A stretch of DNA of 64,000 bases from Caulobacter sp. (GCA_029866155.1 JARWZW010000027.1:98294-162293); one strand, 5' to 3'; positions 1 through 8,305 are shown, counted from the stretch's first letter. Notes: generated by a model not told the origin, from the sequence alone. Numbers and translations: made by a program.

Positions 1-380
1 AGGGCGTGATCCTGCCGTTGCAGGGACAGGGCGGCTGCCGACCGGCTCAGGGCGGCACCGGACCTGGCCGCCCCTTCAGCCGTGAAGCCCGCCATGGCCG
101 GCTGGCTGAGGTGGTCAAACCGCAGGCGCGCGCCCGCCGACAGGGCCTCGGCTGTCCGGACACGAAGTCCGGCCAGGTCCGCCATCGCCCTGTTCCAGGA
201 CCCGGGGCCGGCGTCCTCTGATCCGACCTTGTCCAGCAGGGACGTGGCGGACTGCCGGAACAGCAGATCGGCCTGTCTGGCCGCGAACTCATCGGCGGGG
301 TCCGGGCCTTGCGTCTCCACCGGGACTCCCGGGCCACTGGATGGACCCGACCGACTCATCTGGCGTGGAATTCTCACCAT
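1..380 (-). CDS. Phage internal virion-like protein, N-terminal part (cut by window edge)
   Basis: An open frame on the minus strand starts at ATG 380 and runs off the left edge without a stop, giving about 126 residues. The N-terminus is Ser/Pro/Gly-rich (MVRIPRQMSRSGPSSG), followed by an Ala/Leu-rich helical stretch. Its ATG overlaps the stop of the preceding gene by 7 bases, so it is translationally coupled to the virion operon. By position after the portal-to-nozzle genes and the gp13/gp14-like genes it would be a T7 gp15/gp16-type internal core protein. That is inference from gene order; no diagnostic motif is visible in the fragment. Confidence 0.55.
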   Translation of the reverse strand, partial: MVRIPRQMSRSGPSSGPGVPVETQGPDPADEFAARQADLLFRQSATSLLDKVGSEDAGPGSWNRAMADLAGLRVRTAEALSAGARLRFDHLSQPAMAGFTAEGAARSGAALSRSAAALSLQRQDHA

Positions 381-814
381 GACTGCGACCCCGTGCGGCC
401 AAGCCAGGACAGGGCGTTGAGGCCTGTGCGCAGCCCGGTCAGGCCCCTGGGCTGGTCGGCCAGGCGACGGGCGCGGTTTTCAAGACCGATCTGTCCGACC
501 TGGCCCTCATGTCGGGTGTAAAGGGCTTCCAGCTCGGCCAGGGCGGCGTCCTGGGCGGCGATCAGGCCGTTGGAGCCGCCGCTGCCGGCGCCACTTTCGG
601 CCATGGCGACCGCGCGGGCCGCAAGCATCTGGCGATTGCGCCGGCGCAGGGTTTCCTCCTGCGCCGAGGCCTGGTCGCCCAGGGCGACCGCCTGCTGGCG
701 GGCCTGCTGCAGCTCATGGGCCTGGCTGGCCGCCCTGGCCTGTCCGTCCGCCATGTCTCCCGCCACCCGGACCGCCGCTGTGGCCGCCGTGAGGACTGGT
801 CCTATCCAGGCCAT
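374..814 (-). CDS. Phage internal virion protein, gp14-like
   Basis: A 146-residue protein starting MAWIGPVLTA. The first 20 residues could insert in a membrane (AATAAVRVAG region). The rest is a long Ala/Gln/Arg-rich helix (about residues 20-75), likely coiled coil. T7 gp14 is a small ejection protein with similar size, helical content and place between gp13 and gp15. The start at 814 was chosen because it lies just before the stop of the GNAT-like gene (816-818), matching the tight packing of the operon; longer in-frame starts would run through that gene. Assignment to gp14 rests on position and composition. Confidence 0.55.
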   Translation of the reverse strand: MAWIGPVLTAATAAVRVAGDMADGQARAASQAHELQQARQQAVALGDQASAQEETLRRRNRQMLAARAVAMAESGAGSGGSNGLIAAQDAALAELEALYTRHEGQVGQIGLENRARRLADQPRGLTGLRTGLNALSWLGRTGSQSW

Positions 815-815
815 G

Positions 816-1271
816 TCAGCTCTCCTGTCTGTCGGGAATGATGTAGGCCCAGCGCTCGGCGTCGCCGCCGTCCTGGCAATAGGCCCGCATACGGCCCTCG
901 CTGGAAAAGCCGAGCATGGCCGCCCAGCGCGCTGCGGGCGCAAAACTGCAGGCCGTCGCCGCCTCGATCCGGCGATAGGGCGAGGCCTGAAGATAGCGCC
1001 GGACCACCCGGGTCGCGGCCAGCATGGCCGGTCCTGCGTCCTGCGCGAGCAGCGCCCAGGCCAGGCCGCGTCCGCCGCCCTGCTCCTGCACGCCGCCGCA
1101 GCCGATGATCCGCTGCCTGACAAGCAGGCTCCAGGCCTCACCCGTCGCTTCCAGCGCCTGCAGGCTGTCCGGGCAGAGCTCGCCCTGCCAGGCGGCCTGG
1201 GCCGGTTGCAGTACCAGGGTCTCCAGATGCGACACCGCAAAGGGCAGGATCGTCAAGGCGTCATCCCTCAT
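816..1271 (-). CDS. GNAT-like phage protein (gp13-like position)
   Basis: About 151 residues starting MRDDALTILPF. The pattern looks like a GNAT N-acetyltransferase fold: an N-terminal strand-helix, IIGCGGVQEQGGGRGLAWALLA in the middle (split here for reading: IIGCGGVQEQ then GGGRGLAWALLA) and a late AAMLGFSSEGRMR segment like the GNAT F-x-x-x-G region. GNAT-like proteins occupy this place, directly after the nozzle gene, in many T7-like phages and are annotated as internal virion protein A. ATG 1271 overlaps the end of the upstream gene; the longer TTG start at 1298 is less likely. Whether it has enzyme activity is unknown. Confidence 0.6.
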   Translation of the reverse strand: MRDDALTILPFAVSHLETLVLQPAQAAWQGELCPDSLQALEATGEAWSLLVRQRIIGCGGVQEQGGGRGLAWALLAQDAGPAMLAATRVVRRYLQASPYRRIEAATACSFAPAARWAAMLGFSSEGRMRAYCQDGGDAERWAYIIPDRQES

Positions 1272-2046
1272 GGGTCGCCATTTCGGGAAACAGGGCAATC
1301 AGCGTGAAGGGAAAGACATCGTCGCCTTCCAGGGCGATCGTCGCCGCCCCGTCATACCCGCCGGGAAAGGTCTGGATCAGGTCGCCGGTCCAGAGGGCCG
1401 GGGCGGCATCCATCCCTGAACCCGGCCTCCGGTACTGCAGCGGGTCGCAAGCGCCGGGAGCTGGGCCGAACCGCCCGCCAAGGCTCTCCAGCAGCCGCGC
1501 CGTCAGCCGGTGGATCCTCTTGGCCCGGCCCTGCGCCGTCCCCAGGGTCGCGCCGGCCTCCAGCGGCATCAGCTGGGCGCCATAGGGCGCCGCCAGACCC
1601 GCCACGACCCGGCTGGCGGACCTGGCCAGGGTAACGCCCCCGCCGGTCACGGTCCGGTCCGGATGGGCTGCGCCATCGGTCTTCAACCGGATGACCTCGC
1701 CCTCCAGATGATCGAGACCGTTCAGGGTCAGGGTCGGCGCGCCGTCATAGGTCAGGGCGCTGTTGGCATAGATGGCCAGGGCCTGGTCTTCACCCGGTTC
1801 ATGCTCGGGCGCCAGGACCTCGACATAGCGCTGCTCCATGCCATTGATCAGACGTCGGATGATCAGCCAGACATCGTCGCGGCGACCATCAGGGGAAGGG
1901 ATGACGGCGACGGATTCCACCGCCCCGCCCAGGCTGTGACGCCGCCAGGCCAGAACCTGCTGTTCCAGATTCAGGGTCAGGGCCTGCAGGCTGCCGTCGC
2001 TGCAGACGCACCAGATGGATTCATGCGGGGTCTGCTGCCAGGCCAT
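1261..2046 (-). CDS. Tail tubular protein B (nozzle), C-terminal fragment after amber codon
   Basis: This frame is the direct continuation of the 2146-3522 frame: after the TAG at 2146-2148 the codons read on without a break (KLGRRLRLLVPGQDG, then YEALDLNRYRGL, then MAWQQTPHESIW). Residues DGSLQALTLNLEQQVLAWRRH and the VESVAVIPSPDG segment match the conserved core of podoviral nozzle proteins, where the first part of the conserved block, an F-V-x-R-x-G-R-x-L-R stretch, falls at the stop. If translated separately, the first ATG is at 2046. It is more likely the rear third of a protein of about 753 residues. It either represents pseudogene remains or needs readthrough of the amber codon. Confidence 0.7.
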   Translation of the reverse strand: MAWQQTPHESIWCVCSDGSLQALTLNLEQQVLAWRRHSLGGAVESVAVIPSPDGRRDDVWLIIRRLINGMEQRYVEVLAPEHEPGEDQALAIYANSALTYDGAPTLTLNGLDHLEGEVIRLKTDGAAHPDRTVTGGGVTLARSASRVVAGLAAPYGAQLMPLEAGATLGTAQGRAKRIHRLTARLLESLGGRFGPAPGACDPLQYRRPGSGMDAAPALWTGDLIQTFPGGYDGAATIALEGDDVFPFTLIALFPEMATHEG

Positions 2047-2145
2047 GGCGATGACCGGCGGGATCAGGCCGCGGTAGCGGTTGAGATCCAGGGCCTCGTA
2101 GCCGTCCTGACCGGGGACCAGCAGCCGAAGGCGCCGCCCCAGCTT

Positions 2146-2148
2146 CTA
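2146..2148 (-). other. In-frame amber (TAG) codon inside the nozzle gene
   Basis: The minus strand reads GTG TTT GTC TAG AAG CTG GGG CGG, an in-frame TAG with coding continuing on both sides. The usual residue here in related phage proteins is, from memory, Gln or Ser before a basic residue. CAG to TAG is a single C-to-T change, so a nonsense mutation is the simplest explanation. Readthrough or a base-call error cannot be excluded from sequence alone. Confidence 0.85.
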
Positions 2149-3522
2149 GACAAACACCACCCCGGCGCCCACAAGGATGGGTTCCACCCCCAGGCCGCCC
2201 CAGGCCGTCTCGGGGTTCTGCTGGGTGTTGCCGGGGCCATAGGGTTGCTGGCTGGTCTGCTGGCGCAGGCTGTGTTCGCCGCCATTGGTGCCGACCAGCA
2301 GCACCGACCGGGTGGGCATGACCCATTCGACCGGGTTGCCCTGCACCGACTGGATGGACAGGACCACAGCGCAGTCCGCCAGCACCTCGCCATTTGCCCG
2401 GGCCTCGAAATTGGCGAAGTCGGCGGCCGTGGACTGCCAGACCTGCTGGCCGCGAAACCAGCTCAGCCGCTCCCGGAAGAAACAGACATTGTCCGGCCAG
2501 CCGGCAGCCGCCGACCAGGCGCCATGGGCCCAGCGATAGGTCGGCTGGCTGGCCAGCTGCCCGGGCAGGCGGGACAGCACTTCGCCCGTCGCCTCGGTCG
2601 GGCTGGCGACAGAGGTGATCCTCAGATGGCCATAGCCCGCATGGAGATACTCCCATTCCACGCCGATGGAGCCGACCGCCCCGTCGCCCTTCTGTTCCTC
2701 CCCGGTGCCGTCCCAGTAACGGCCCCTGGTATGGACCGGCAGCGCCTCGCCGCAGATGGCCGGCTTGTCCCCGGTGTCCACGGGCCCTGTCTGGGTGCAG
2801 CGGTAGTACCGGAAATCGGCCCGCCGTTCGTCCCCGACGTCGGTGGTGGTCCGCACCTGCCAGGCCCGCACATCGGCGCCGTCCAGCAGGTCCAGCTCGA
2901 GGAGGCCGCCGACATGGCCAGGCAGGAAGACAGGACCGCTGGCCGTCAGGCTCACGGTCCCGCCGACACTGAAATCGCCCGCCGCCGAGACGGTCAGGGC
3001 CTCATCCCGGTTGCGGTCCCGGAAGGGGCCGCCGACCGGATGGAAGGGCGCCAGCACCCAGTCCAGGTTGCTGCGGCGGCTCAGGGTCATGGGCGGATGG
3101 CCGGCGCAGGCCAGGTAGACCACATCGCCGGACTGCTCGAACCGGATTCCGAAGCTGCCGTCGCTACGGGTCAGGTTGTCAGCCAGATAGGGGCTCTCGA
3201 TTTCCAGGATTTCAGGTGAAACCCCGCCCGTCGTCAGTCGCCCGCGGTTGCGGAAGAACCGGACATAGCCTGGCCCGAACTCCAGCAGGAAGGCGTCGTC
3301 CTGGCTGAAGACAAAGGGCGCCAGCCAGCATCGGTCCGCGCTGTCCTTCACGGCCCCGACAAAGACGCTGCCCGCCGCCCTCTGCAGGGCGCCCTGGACC
3401 CGGGGGATCAGGTTCTCGCAATGGCTCAGGCCGGTGCGCCAGGGCTCCAGGTCCGGCCGGCCGCCCATCAGGGGCGACAGTTCTCCGGCGTTGAAGGCGG
3501 TGATGGCGGGATTGGCTCGCAT
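2146..3522 (-). CDS. Tail tubular protein B (nozzle, gp12-like), N-terminal part
   Basis: A 458-residue frame starting MRANPAITAFNAGELSPLM, the hallmark beginning (A-F-x-x-G-E-L-S-P) of podoviral tail nozzle proteins. CENLIPRVQGALQRAAGS follows at about residues 35-52, and a WSTAADFANF-like segment (here WQSTAADFANFE) lies at about residues 375-385. The protein forms the distal tail tube. The frame ends at an amber codon after GAGVVFV, about 300 codons short of the expected end, and the missing part continues in frame downstream. It sits between tail tubular protein A and the gp13-like gene, the standard order. Family assignment is firm; whether a functional nozzle is made is doubtful. Confidence 0.8.
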   Translation of the reverse strand: MRANPAITAFNAGELSPLMGGRPDLEPWRTGLSHCENLIPRVQGALQRAAGSVFVGAVKDSADRCWLAPFVFSQDDAFLLEFGPGYVRFFRNRGRLTTGGVSPEILEIESPYLADNLTRSDGSFGIRFEQSGDVVYLACAGHPPMTLSRRSNLDWVLAPFHPVGGPFRDRNRDEALTVSAAGDFSVGGTVSLTASGPVFLPGHVGGLLELDLLDGADVRAWQVRTTTDVGDERRADFRYYRCTQTGPVDTGDKPAICGEALPVHTRGRYWDGTGEEQKGDGAVGSIGVEWEYLHAGYGHLRITSVASPTEATGEVLSRLPGQLASQPTYRWAHGAWSAAAGWPDNVCFFRERLSWFRGQQVWQSTAADFANFEARANGEVLADCAVVLSIQSVQGNPVEWVMPTRSVLLVGTNGGEHSLRQQTSQQPYGPGNTQQNPETAWGGLGVEPILVGAGVVFV

Positions 3523-3559
3523 GGCTCTCTGGTCCTGGCTCGGGGATGGGGAAGGGCGG

Positions 3560-4135
3560 TCAGGACCGGACGGTCAGCCAGTCGCCGTCAGGGGTCAGTT
3601 CCGGCGGCGCCTCGATGGCGTTGACCCGGAAGGCCTCGCGCAGGGCCAGCTGATAATCGCGCGCCGCCGCCTCGGCCCGACTGCGGGACTGGGTCAGTTT
3701 TTCGGCCAGATCCATGGCGAGGCGACAGACCACGGCCTCGGCGAACAGCGGGTCCCAGGCCGCCACATCCACCACCCTCCGGACATAGCGGATGGACAGG
3801 GGCGCGGCGGCATTGGTCAGGATCCGGCCGCCTTCCAGGGCGAAGGCCCCGCCCGGCGCCGCCGGCAGGCCGACCACGTCGACCAGCTGAAGGCAGTCGG
3901 CGGGCAGGGGATACTGCCGGGCAAAGCCGAAGGGCGGCGCCACAGCCTCTGCCGGCAGCTGGGCCCGGGCCACGGCGAAATGCCAGCGGCCGGTCCTCAG
4001 GACCAGGTCGCGGACATCCTCGATCCGGCTGCGGATCCAGCGGGCCCTGTCATCTTCGTCATCGAGAGACAGGATGCCGCCCTGGCCCAGTCTTGCCAGG
4101 GCGGCGTTGCCAATGGCGGTCAGGGATGCCGGCAT
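3560..4135 (-). CDS. Tail tubular protein A (gatekeeper, gp11-like)
   Basis: A 191-residue protein matching podoviral tail tubular protein A. It begins with a helical stretch (ALARLGQGGILSLDDEDDRA), then DVRDLVLRTGRWHFAVARAQL, where a conserved W follows 'R-x-x-L-R', then the FGFARQYPLPADCLQLVDV strand and a C-terminal helix with AMDLAEKLTQSRS. The length agrees with T7 gp11 (196 residues). It joins the portal ring to the nozzle. It lies immediately before the nozzle gene in transcription order, with 37 bases between them, consistent with one operon. Confidence 0.75.
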   Translation of the reverse strand: MPASLTAIGNAALARLGQGGILSLDDEDDRARWIRSRIEDVRDLVLRTGRWHFAVARAQLPAEAVAPPFGFARQYPLPADCLQLVDVVGLPAAPGGAFALEGGRILTNAAAPLSIRYVRRVVDVAAWDPLFAEAVVCRLAMDLAEKLTQSRSRAEAAARDYQLALREAFRVNAIEAPPELTPDGDWLTVRS

Positions 4136-4169
4136 CGCGCCGCCTCCCCTTCCTGCACAGCTGCGGACT

Positions 4170-4676
4170 TCAGCATCCGGCGCAGAACCGCACCCGCAGG
4201 CTGACGGTCCCGGTCCCGGTTCCGACCGTGTCGCCGGTCAGGGCCAGGTCATAGTCCACCTGCGGATCGGCGCTCAGGCCCAGCCGCTCCCAGAGACGCT
4301 TCTCGATCTGATCGATCCGGGCGGCGCTGGCCTCGTACAGGACCTCTGTCCCGGCCTGGGCCGAGGACAGGTCCAGGGCCGTGGCGAACAGGTCGTCATC
4401 GACCGCCGCGCCACCATCATCGGCGGTGCGATAGATCCCCAGGTCAAAGGCCGTAGCCCCGGTGATGGCGTCGCTGAACAGGGTCAGCTGCGAGACCCGG
4501 TCGGACGACCGCAGCCGGGCCAGGCGATAGACCGAGCCATTGTCGTCGGCGGCGGCCACCTGGACCGTCCCGACCCCTTCGAACAGCGACCCTCGCACCA
4601 GATGGGCGGGACTGGGAACCCGGGGCAGGGCGTCCCGGTTGCTGATGGCGGTGGATCTGGTGTTGGCGACAGTCAT
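4170..4676 (-). CDS. Phage structural protein of unknown function
   Basis: A 168-residue protein starting MTVANTRSTAISNRDALPR, lying between the capsid gene and tail tubular protein A, where related podoviruses carry a small uncharacterised virion gene. It is beta-rich in the middle (VYRLARLRSSDRVSQLTLF), has a helical stretch IDQIEKRLWERLGL at about residues 120-134 and ends in a Gly/Thr-rich strand region. Two cysteines close the protein (CAGC). No catalytic motif is visible. It may be a head-decoration protein; function is unknown. Tight spacing on both sides supports it as a real operon member. Confidence 0.6.
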   Translation of the reverse strand: MTVANTRSTAISNRDALPRVPSPAHLVRGSLFEGVGTVQVAAADDNGSVYRLARLRSSDRVSQLTLFSDAITGATAFDLGIYRTADDGGAAVDDDLFATALDLSSAQAGTEVLYEASAARIDQIEKRLWERLGLSADPQVDYDLALTGDTVGTGTGTVSLRVRFCAGC

Positions 4677-4718
4677 GTCAGCTCCTTGAAATGCGGGAAG
4701 GGCGGGGTCAGGCGATCA

Positions 4719-5603
4719 TCAGCTCTCTGTGCAGAGCGCTTCGACCACCTTCTTTTCCTCGGTGCGTGTGGCGCCGATGGTCACCGAGCCGGTGATCTCC
4801 ATGGGGTTGCCTTCCAGGTCCCGGCGGGGGCCGATATCGGTGGCGACGTCCGACCAGACGCCCAGATGCATGCCGCTCTTGGCGTAGATCGGCACCCGGC
4901 GGTGGGCGCCCGACTGGGTCAGGCGCTCGCAATGGACAAAGTCGATCCCCAGGAACCGGGTGATGATCCCGTCCTTCAGGACCGGCCGGTCGCCGCCATT
5001 GTAGTCGGCCGAGGTGATCTGCATCTCGCCCAGTAGGGCGTCATGCTGGATGCTGTTGACCACACAGAGGATCTGGTCGCTGGCCAGGTCCACCTCATTG
5101 GCCATCAGGATCTTCTTGGCGGCCCGCAGCTTCAGGACGTTCAGGCTGGACCCTGTCCCGTCCACATCGACCGGGACCCGCTGGCTGTCCGGAAAGGCGG
5201 TCGTGGTCCCGCCCTGCTTGCCGGTCCGGGCGTCGGCCCAGAAGGCGCGGATGATCTCGTCATCGATCCGCCGGCCCAGGCTGGCGGTGCAGGCCTGGAC
5301 CAGGGGGTTCTGGGGATCGGAGGCCGTTTGCAGGAGATCGATATTGTCGATGATGTCGCTCCAGTCGAAGAAGCGCGGATAGGCCCAGCGCCGGTCAACC
5401 GGCGTATTGGCCGCCTCCTTGGGGGTGGCCCGGCCGGTGCGCTCCCGGGCCTCGGTGACGCCATACTGGTCGACGGGCGAGGCGCCTTCGCCCCGGTGCT
5501 GGCCGGTCATCACATGCTGGCGAAGCTTCGAGCCCCGCTGTTGCAGCAGCAGGCTGGCGGTCTTGGCGAACTCGATGCGGTAATGGCCGCTCAGGTCGGT
5601 CAT
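4719..5603 (-). CDS. Major capsid protein (T7-like/HK97-fold)
   Basis: A 294-residue protein matching the group of podoviral capsid proteins that begin with an N-terminal arm and then FAKTASLLLQQRGSKLR. The central RRWAYPRFFDWSDIIDNIDLL segment (about residues 92-112) and GRRIDDEIIRAFWADARTGK (about 132-151) are typical of this family, as is the late KSGMHLGVWSDVATDI. The usual length is 300-350 residues, so this is compact. Position after the scaffold and before the tail tubular genes fits. The protein builds the icosahedral head. Confidence 0.75.
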   Translation of the reverse strand: MTDLSGHYRIEFAKTASLLLQQRGSKLRQHVMTGQHRGEGASPVDQYGVTEARERTGRATPKEAANTPVDRRWAYPRFFDWSDIIDNIDLLQTASDPQNPLVQACTASLGRRIDDEIIRAFWADARTGKQGGTTTAFPDSQRVPVDVDGTGSSLNVLKLRAAKKILMANEVDLASDQILCVVNSIQHDALLGEMQITSADYNGGDRPVLKDGIITRFLGIDFVHCERLTQSGAHRRVPIYAKSGMHLGVWSDVATDIGPRRDLEGNPMEITGSVTIGATRTEEKKVVEALCTES

Positions 5604-5725
5604 GTCCCGGATCTCCGTGCGATGGGGTTGGGGAGCGGCCGGCCCGGAGCTGCGGGCAGGCAGGGTCGGTCACGCGTCGCCTGGGGGCGCTGCGATCGGT
5701 TGACGGTCTTGAGGCTTGTGTCTGT

Positions 5726-5740
5726 TGAGGCGCGGCCTCA
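5726..5740 (-). other. Perfect stem-loop at the end of the scaffold gene
   Basis: TGAGGC-GCG-GCCTCA, a perfect 6-bp stem with a 3-base loop. It begins with the stop codon of the scaffold gene and precedes the capsid gene by about 120 bases. There is no T-run, so it is not a classic terminator. It may stabilise or process the mRNA between scaffold and capsid, whose products are needed in different amounts. That role is inference. Confidence 0.35.
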
Positions 5741-6448
5741 GGCGGCGCCGGCGATCCGGGTCAGGCGGGTCCACTCGGCCCGCTCCTCCGAGCCGCCGGC
5801 CATCCAGCGGGCCTGCCAGGCCTGGTCGCGGCGCAGGGAGGCGATGCGGCTCTCCGCCTGCTGGGGGGTCAGGCCGAAGCCGCCCTGGCCCTCGCCCTCG
5901 ATGAACCGGTCCTCTCCCAGGCCCTGGCCGATCCTGGCGAACAGGCTGACAGCCCGGCGGGTGCCAAGGCCCGCCTCTATGGCCGCCATCTCGTCCCGTG
6001 TGACGCCAAAGGTCCGGGCGCCGCGCTGGAACTGCTCGCGGTTGGCGGCGAAGGCCGGGCCCCATTCGGTCTTCAGGGCGTCCCAGTCCCGGCGCGACTG
6101 GGCGTGAAAGTCCTGCTGGTCCTGGGCCGATCGGGCCTCGACATAGGCGTTCCATTTCTCGGCCAGGGCGCCGGCCCGCGCCTTGCCCACCCCGGCCTCG
6201 AACAGCCATTCGGCGGCCTGCTGGCTGAAGGCGGCATCCGCCCCCGCCAGCTCGCCCAGGCCATAGTCGGCAGCGCTGTCCGGCCGGCCAAGGGCGCGGA
6301 ACAGCCGGTCATAGCCTTCTGCGTCACTATCATCCGTAGGCAGATCAATGGATCGGGCTTCGAGCAGCAATGGCGTTTCGGCCGGGTCTGGCGGGTCAAG
6401 GTCCAGGCCCGGTTCCGGGGTTTCGACAGGCGGTGGGGCGTCAGTCAT
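5738..6448 (-). CDS. Capsid assembly scaffolding protein-like
   Basis: A 236-residue acidic N-terminal protein (MTDAPPPVETPEPGLDLDPP) with a long helical Ala/Glu/Arg-rich centre (ADAAFSQQAAEWLFEAG; KARAGALAEKWNAYVEAR) and a basic C-terminus. This is the architecture of podoviral scaffolding proteins, and the gene lies just before the capsid gene. ATG 6448 was preferred because GGAAG lies 9 bases upstream; the alternative ATG at 6457 has that purine stretch directly against it. The gene overlaps the end of the Bbp19-like gene by 8 bases, so coupling is likely. Confidence 0.65.
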   Translation of the reverse strand: MTDAPPPVETPEPGLDLDPPDPAETPLLLEARSIDLPTDDSDAEGYDRLFRALGRPDSAADYGLGELAGADAAFSQQAAEWLFEAGVGKARAGALAEKWNAYVEARSAQDQQDFHAQSRRDWDALKTEWGPAFAANREQFQRGARTFGVTRDEMAAIEAGLGTRRAVSLFARIGQGLGEDRFIEGEGQGGFGLTPQQAESRIASLRRDQAWQARWMAGGSEERAEWTRLTRIAGAA

Positions 6449-6713
6449 CGGCGTCATCTTCCTTCAGATTGAACAGGGCCCGGTCGTCGATGGCGACCAT
6501 GGCGCGGATGCGGTTGAACACCTCCTGCCGGCCGATGAGCCGCAGGGTGGCCAGGGGATCGACGGCGCCGTCGGCCGTCCGGGCGACCGGCGCCTCGGGG
6601 ACCAGGCAGAATCGCCTCAGGTCGGCCAGCACGGCCCGGGCCTCGCCTGACCGGCCATCGCCGAACAGGGCCTGATAGGCGCGCTTTCGCCGCAGCAGGG
6701 GATGCAGGATCAT
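6441..6713 (-). CDS. Bbp19-like small phage protein
   Basis: A 90-residue protein with the pattern AYQALFGDGRSGEARAVLADL, then FC, then a glycine-arginine helix (LIGRQEVFNRIRAMV). This resembles the Bbp19 domain found next to the portal in many podovirus-like prophages. Its function is not established in that family. Its ATG overlaps the stop of the portal gene (ATGA), and its end overlaps the scaffold start, so it is embedded in the head operon. Confidence 0.65.
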   Translation of the reverse strand: MILHPLLRRKRAYQALFGDGRSGEARAVLADLRRFCLVPEAPVARTADGAVDPLATLRLIGRQEVFNRIRAMVAIDDRALFNLKEDDADD

Positions 6714-8248
6714 GCGGCGTCTCCCAGGGGCGCCGCCTGGCTGTGCAGCAGGTCCAGTGGCGCGCCGCGAATCTCGGCCAGTCGCCTCAGGGTCTCCGGA
6801 CCCTTGATCAGGCTGGCGGCGGCCGGGTCGAAGGAGGCTATGGCCGCCGCATCCTCCAGCAGCCGCAGGATCGCGACGCCTTCTTCCGCCCTCTGGGCCC
6901 TGGCCAGGGGCGAGGTGTATTCGACATCGGCCGTCACATCCTCCAGGCTGTCCAGTTCGGGCGGCATGGGCGGCAGGACGCCGGAGGTGGCCAGAATATC
7001 CAGCTCGGCCTGGATCAGGGGCGCCAGAAGCTCGGACTGCAGCCGGCCCATGACCGGGGCCAGCAGGGCGCCCTTTTCCTGGGAGCGCAGCATGGCCTCT
7101 GTGGCCGTCATCTGCGGCGTCTCCACCAGGATCTGGAACAGATTGACCAGGAAGGCCTGGTTGATGACCTCCCGAGTCTGGCTGACCATCTCGAGCGTGA
7201 TGGGCAGGTTGGCGCCCACCTTCAGGGGCTTGACCAGTTCCGCGCCGTCAAAGCCCAGGGCTCCGCGATTGAGCGCCCGGGGCTGCAGCTTGAAGCCGGT
7301 CATGCCGCCCTCATCCGACAGCAGCAGGGGCGGTTCGGCGATCAGCTGGCCGGTGCGCAGCAGGGTCTTCTGCTGTTCATTGACCGTCTTGATATCAGCC
7401 AGGACGGTCATGGCCGGGCCCCGGCCATAGACCTCGCGCGGCGCGGTCACATAGCGGGCCACGGCATAGCGCTGGGTGCGATAGCCCTGTTCCTTGACGA
7501 CCCGGCGCTCTTCGGGCGCCACATGCCAGCTGGCATAGGCCATGCCCCGCCAGTCCTGCCGCGACCAGTCGGCGTCGTCCCGGGGCCGGACGCAGTGGAT
7601 GACCTCGAACCGCCGGTGCGGCTCCTTTTCGGCGGCCCGGGCGATGCTGGCCGGGGTGTCGTCGCCAAACCGCCGCAGCCACTGGCGGGCGGTCAGGTCG
7701 AACCGGCGATGGACGGTGTCGACCATCCCCTGGAAGTTCTCGGAAAACCAGGTCTGGGCGAACGGCACCGACCGGTAGCGCAACCCGCCGGCCTGGTCGT
7801 CATCGACAAACAGCACGCCGTTGCCAAAGGCGCCCAGGCCCACATAGGTCTCATGGGCCTGGCTGGCGAAATTGGCCCCGGCCGCATAGCGGGCCGAAAA
7901 CAGCGCCGTATTGACCGCCTGCAGCCAGGCCCGCACGGCCTCGGGCAGGGGCGCCGTCTGGCCCCGCCCGTCCCGCCAACTTCGGATCACGAGGTCATGC
8001 CAGCGCACGGTGCGCGGCGTCAGCATGTTCTCCATGGCCGCGGCGAACCGGTCCAGAGCCAGGGGCGCGGTGGAATCGAACAGCTTCTCGTCGATCCGGC
8101 CGCCCGGGGTGCGGGCGCCGCGGCCAAAGTCGCGCTGCCGGGTCAGGACCCGCTCGGCCACCTCCTGGCAATGGGCGTCCAGGCTTGAGCGTTCGGCCTC
8201 CATCCAAGCCTGCTGGCGCAGCACATCCTCGGCGCGATCATCGGGCAC
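6710..8248 (-). CDS. Portal protein (head-tail connector)
   Basis: A 512-residue protein of T7 gp8 size (536). Typical connector features: an N-terminal helical region with RTVRWHDLVI, the AFGNGVLFVDDDQAGGLRYRS strand pair (about residues 150-170), YGRGPAMTVLADIKTVNEQQ (about 285-305) which is the best-conserved block of podoviral portals, and PQMTATEAMLRSQEKGALLAP (about 395-415). GTG 8248 was chosen because GGAG lies just upstream at good spacing and the next residues PDDRAEDVLRQQ begin the family-like helix. The portal is the first gene of the virion operon and has a promoter-like motif about 30-55 bases upstream. Confidence 0.85.
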   Translation of the reverse strand: MPDDRAEDVLRQQAWMEAERSSLDAHCQEVAERVLTRQRDFGRGARTPGGRIDEKLFDSTAPLALDRFAAAMENMLTPRTVRWHDLVIRSWRDGRGQTAPLPEAVRAWLQAVNTALFSARYAAGANFASQAHETYVGLGAFGNGVLFVDDDQAGGLRYRSVPFAQTWFSENFQGMVDTVHRRFDLTARQWLRRFGDDTPASIARAAEKEPHRRFEVIHCVRPRDDADWSRQDWRGMAYASWHVAPEERRVVKEQGYRTQRYAVARYVTAPREVYGRGPAMTVLADIKTVNEQQKTLLRTGQLIAEPPLLLSDEGGMTGFKLQPRALNRGALGFDGAELVKPLKVGANLPITLEMVSQTREVINQAFLVNLFQILVETPQMTATEAMLRSQEKGALLAPVMGRLQSELLAPLIQAELDILATSGVLPPMPPELDSLEDVTADVEYTSPLARAQRAEEGVAILRLLEDAAAIASFDPAAASLIKGPETLRRLAEIRGAPLDLLHSQAAPLGDAA

Positions 8249-8278
8249 GCAGGCTCTCCGGCAATGGGGTGGGGCGCC

Positions 8279-8305
8279 GATCGAAGCGGCGAGACCATTA
8301 TCCCA
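8279..8305 (-). promoter_or_regulatory. Phage promoter-like motif, copy A (before portal)
   Basis: The minus strand reads TGGGATAATG, 6 bases, then CCGCTTCGATC. TGG-GATAAT looks like an extended -10 element. The same pair of blocks occurs before the 59-aa phage gene (17169-17194) and before the tail fibre (20511-20537), and I did not find it elsewhere in the window. No common -35 box is visible. It lies 31 bases or more before the portal GTG. Confidence 0.65.

Noticed and set aside
1510..3219. 569-codon plus-strand open frame across the nozzle gene
   Set aside because: It is antisense to a conserved phage protein, repeats low-complexity Gln/Gly/Asp patterns and has no family features; long antisense frames are expected at this GC content.
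6743..8188. 481-codon plus-strand open frame across the portal gene
   Set aside because: Antisense shadow of the portal with a His/Gln/Gly-rich composition and no motif.
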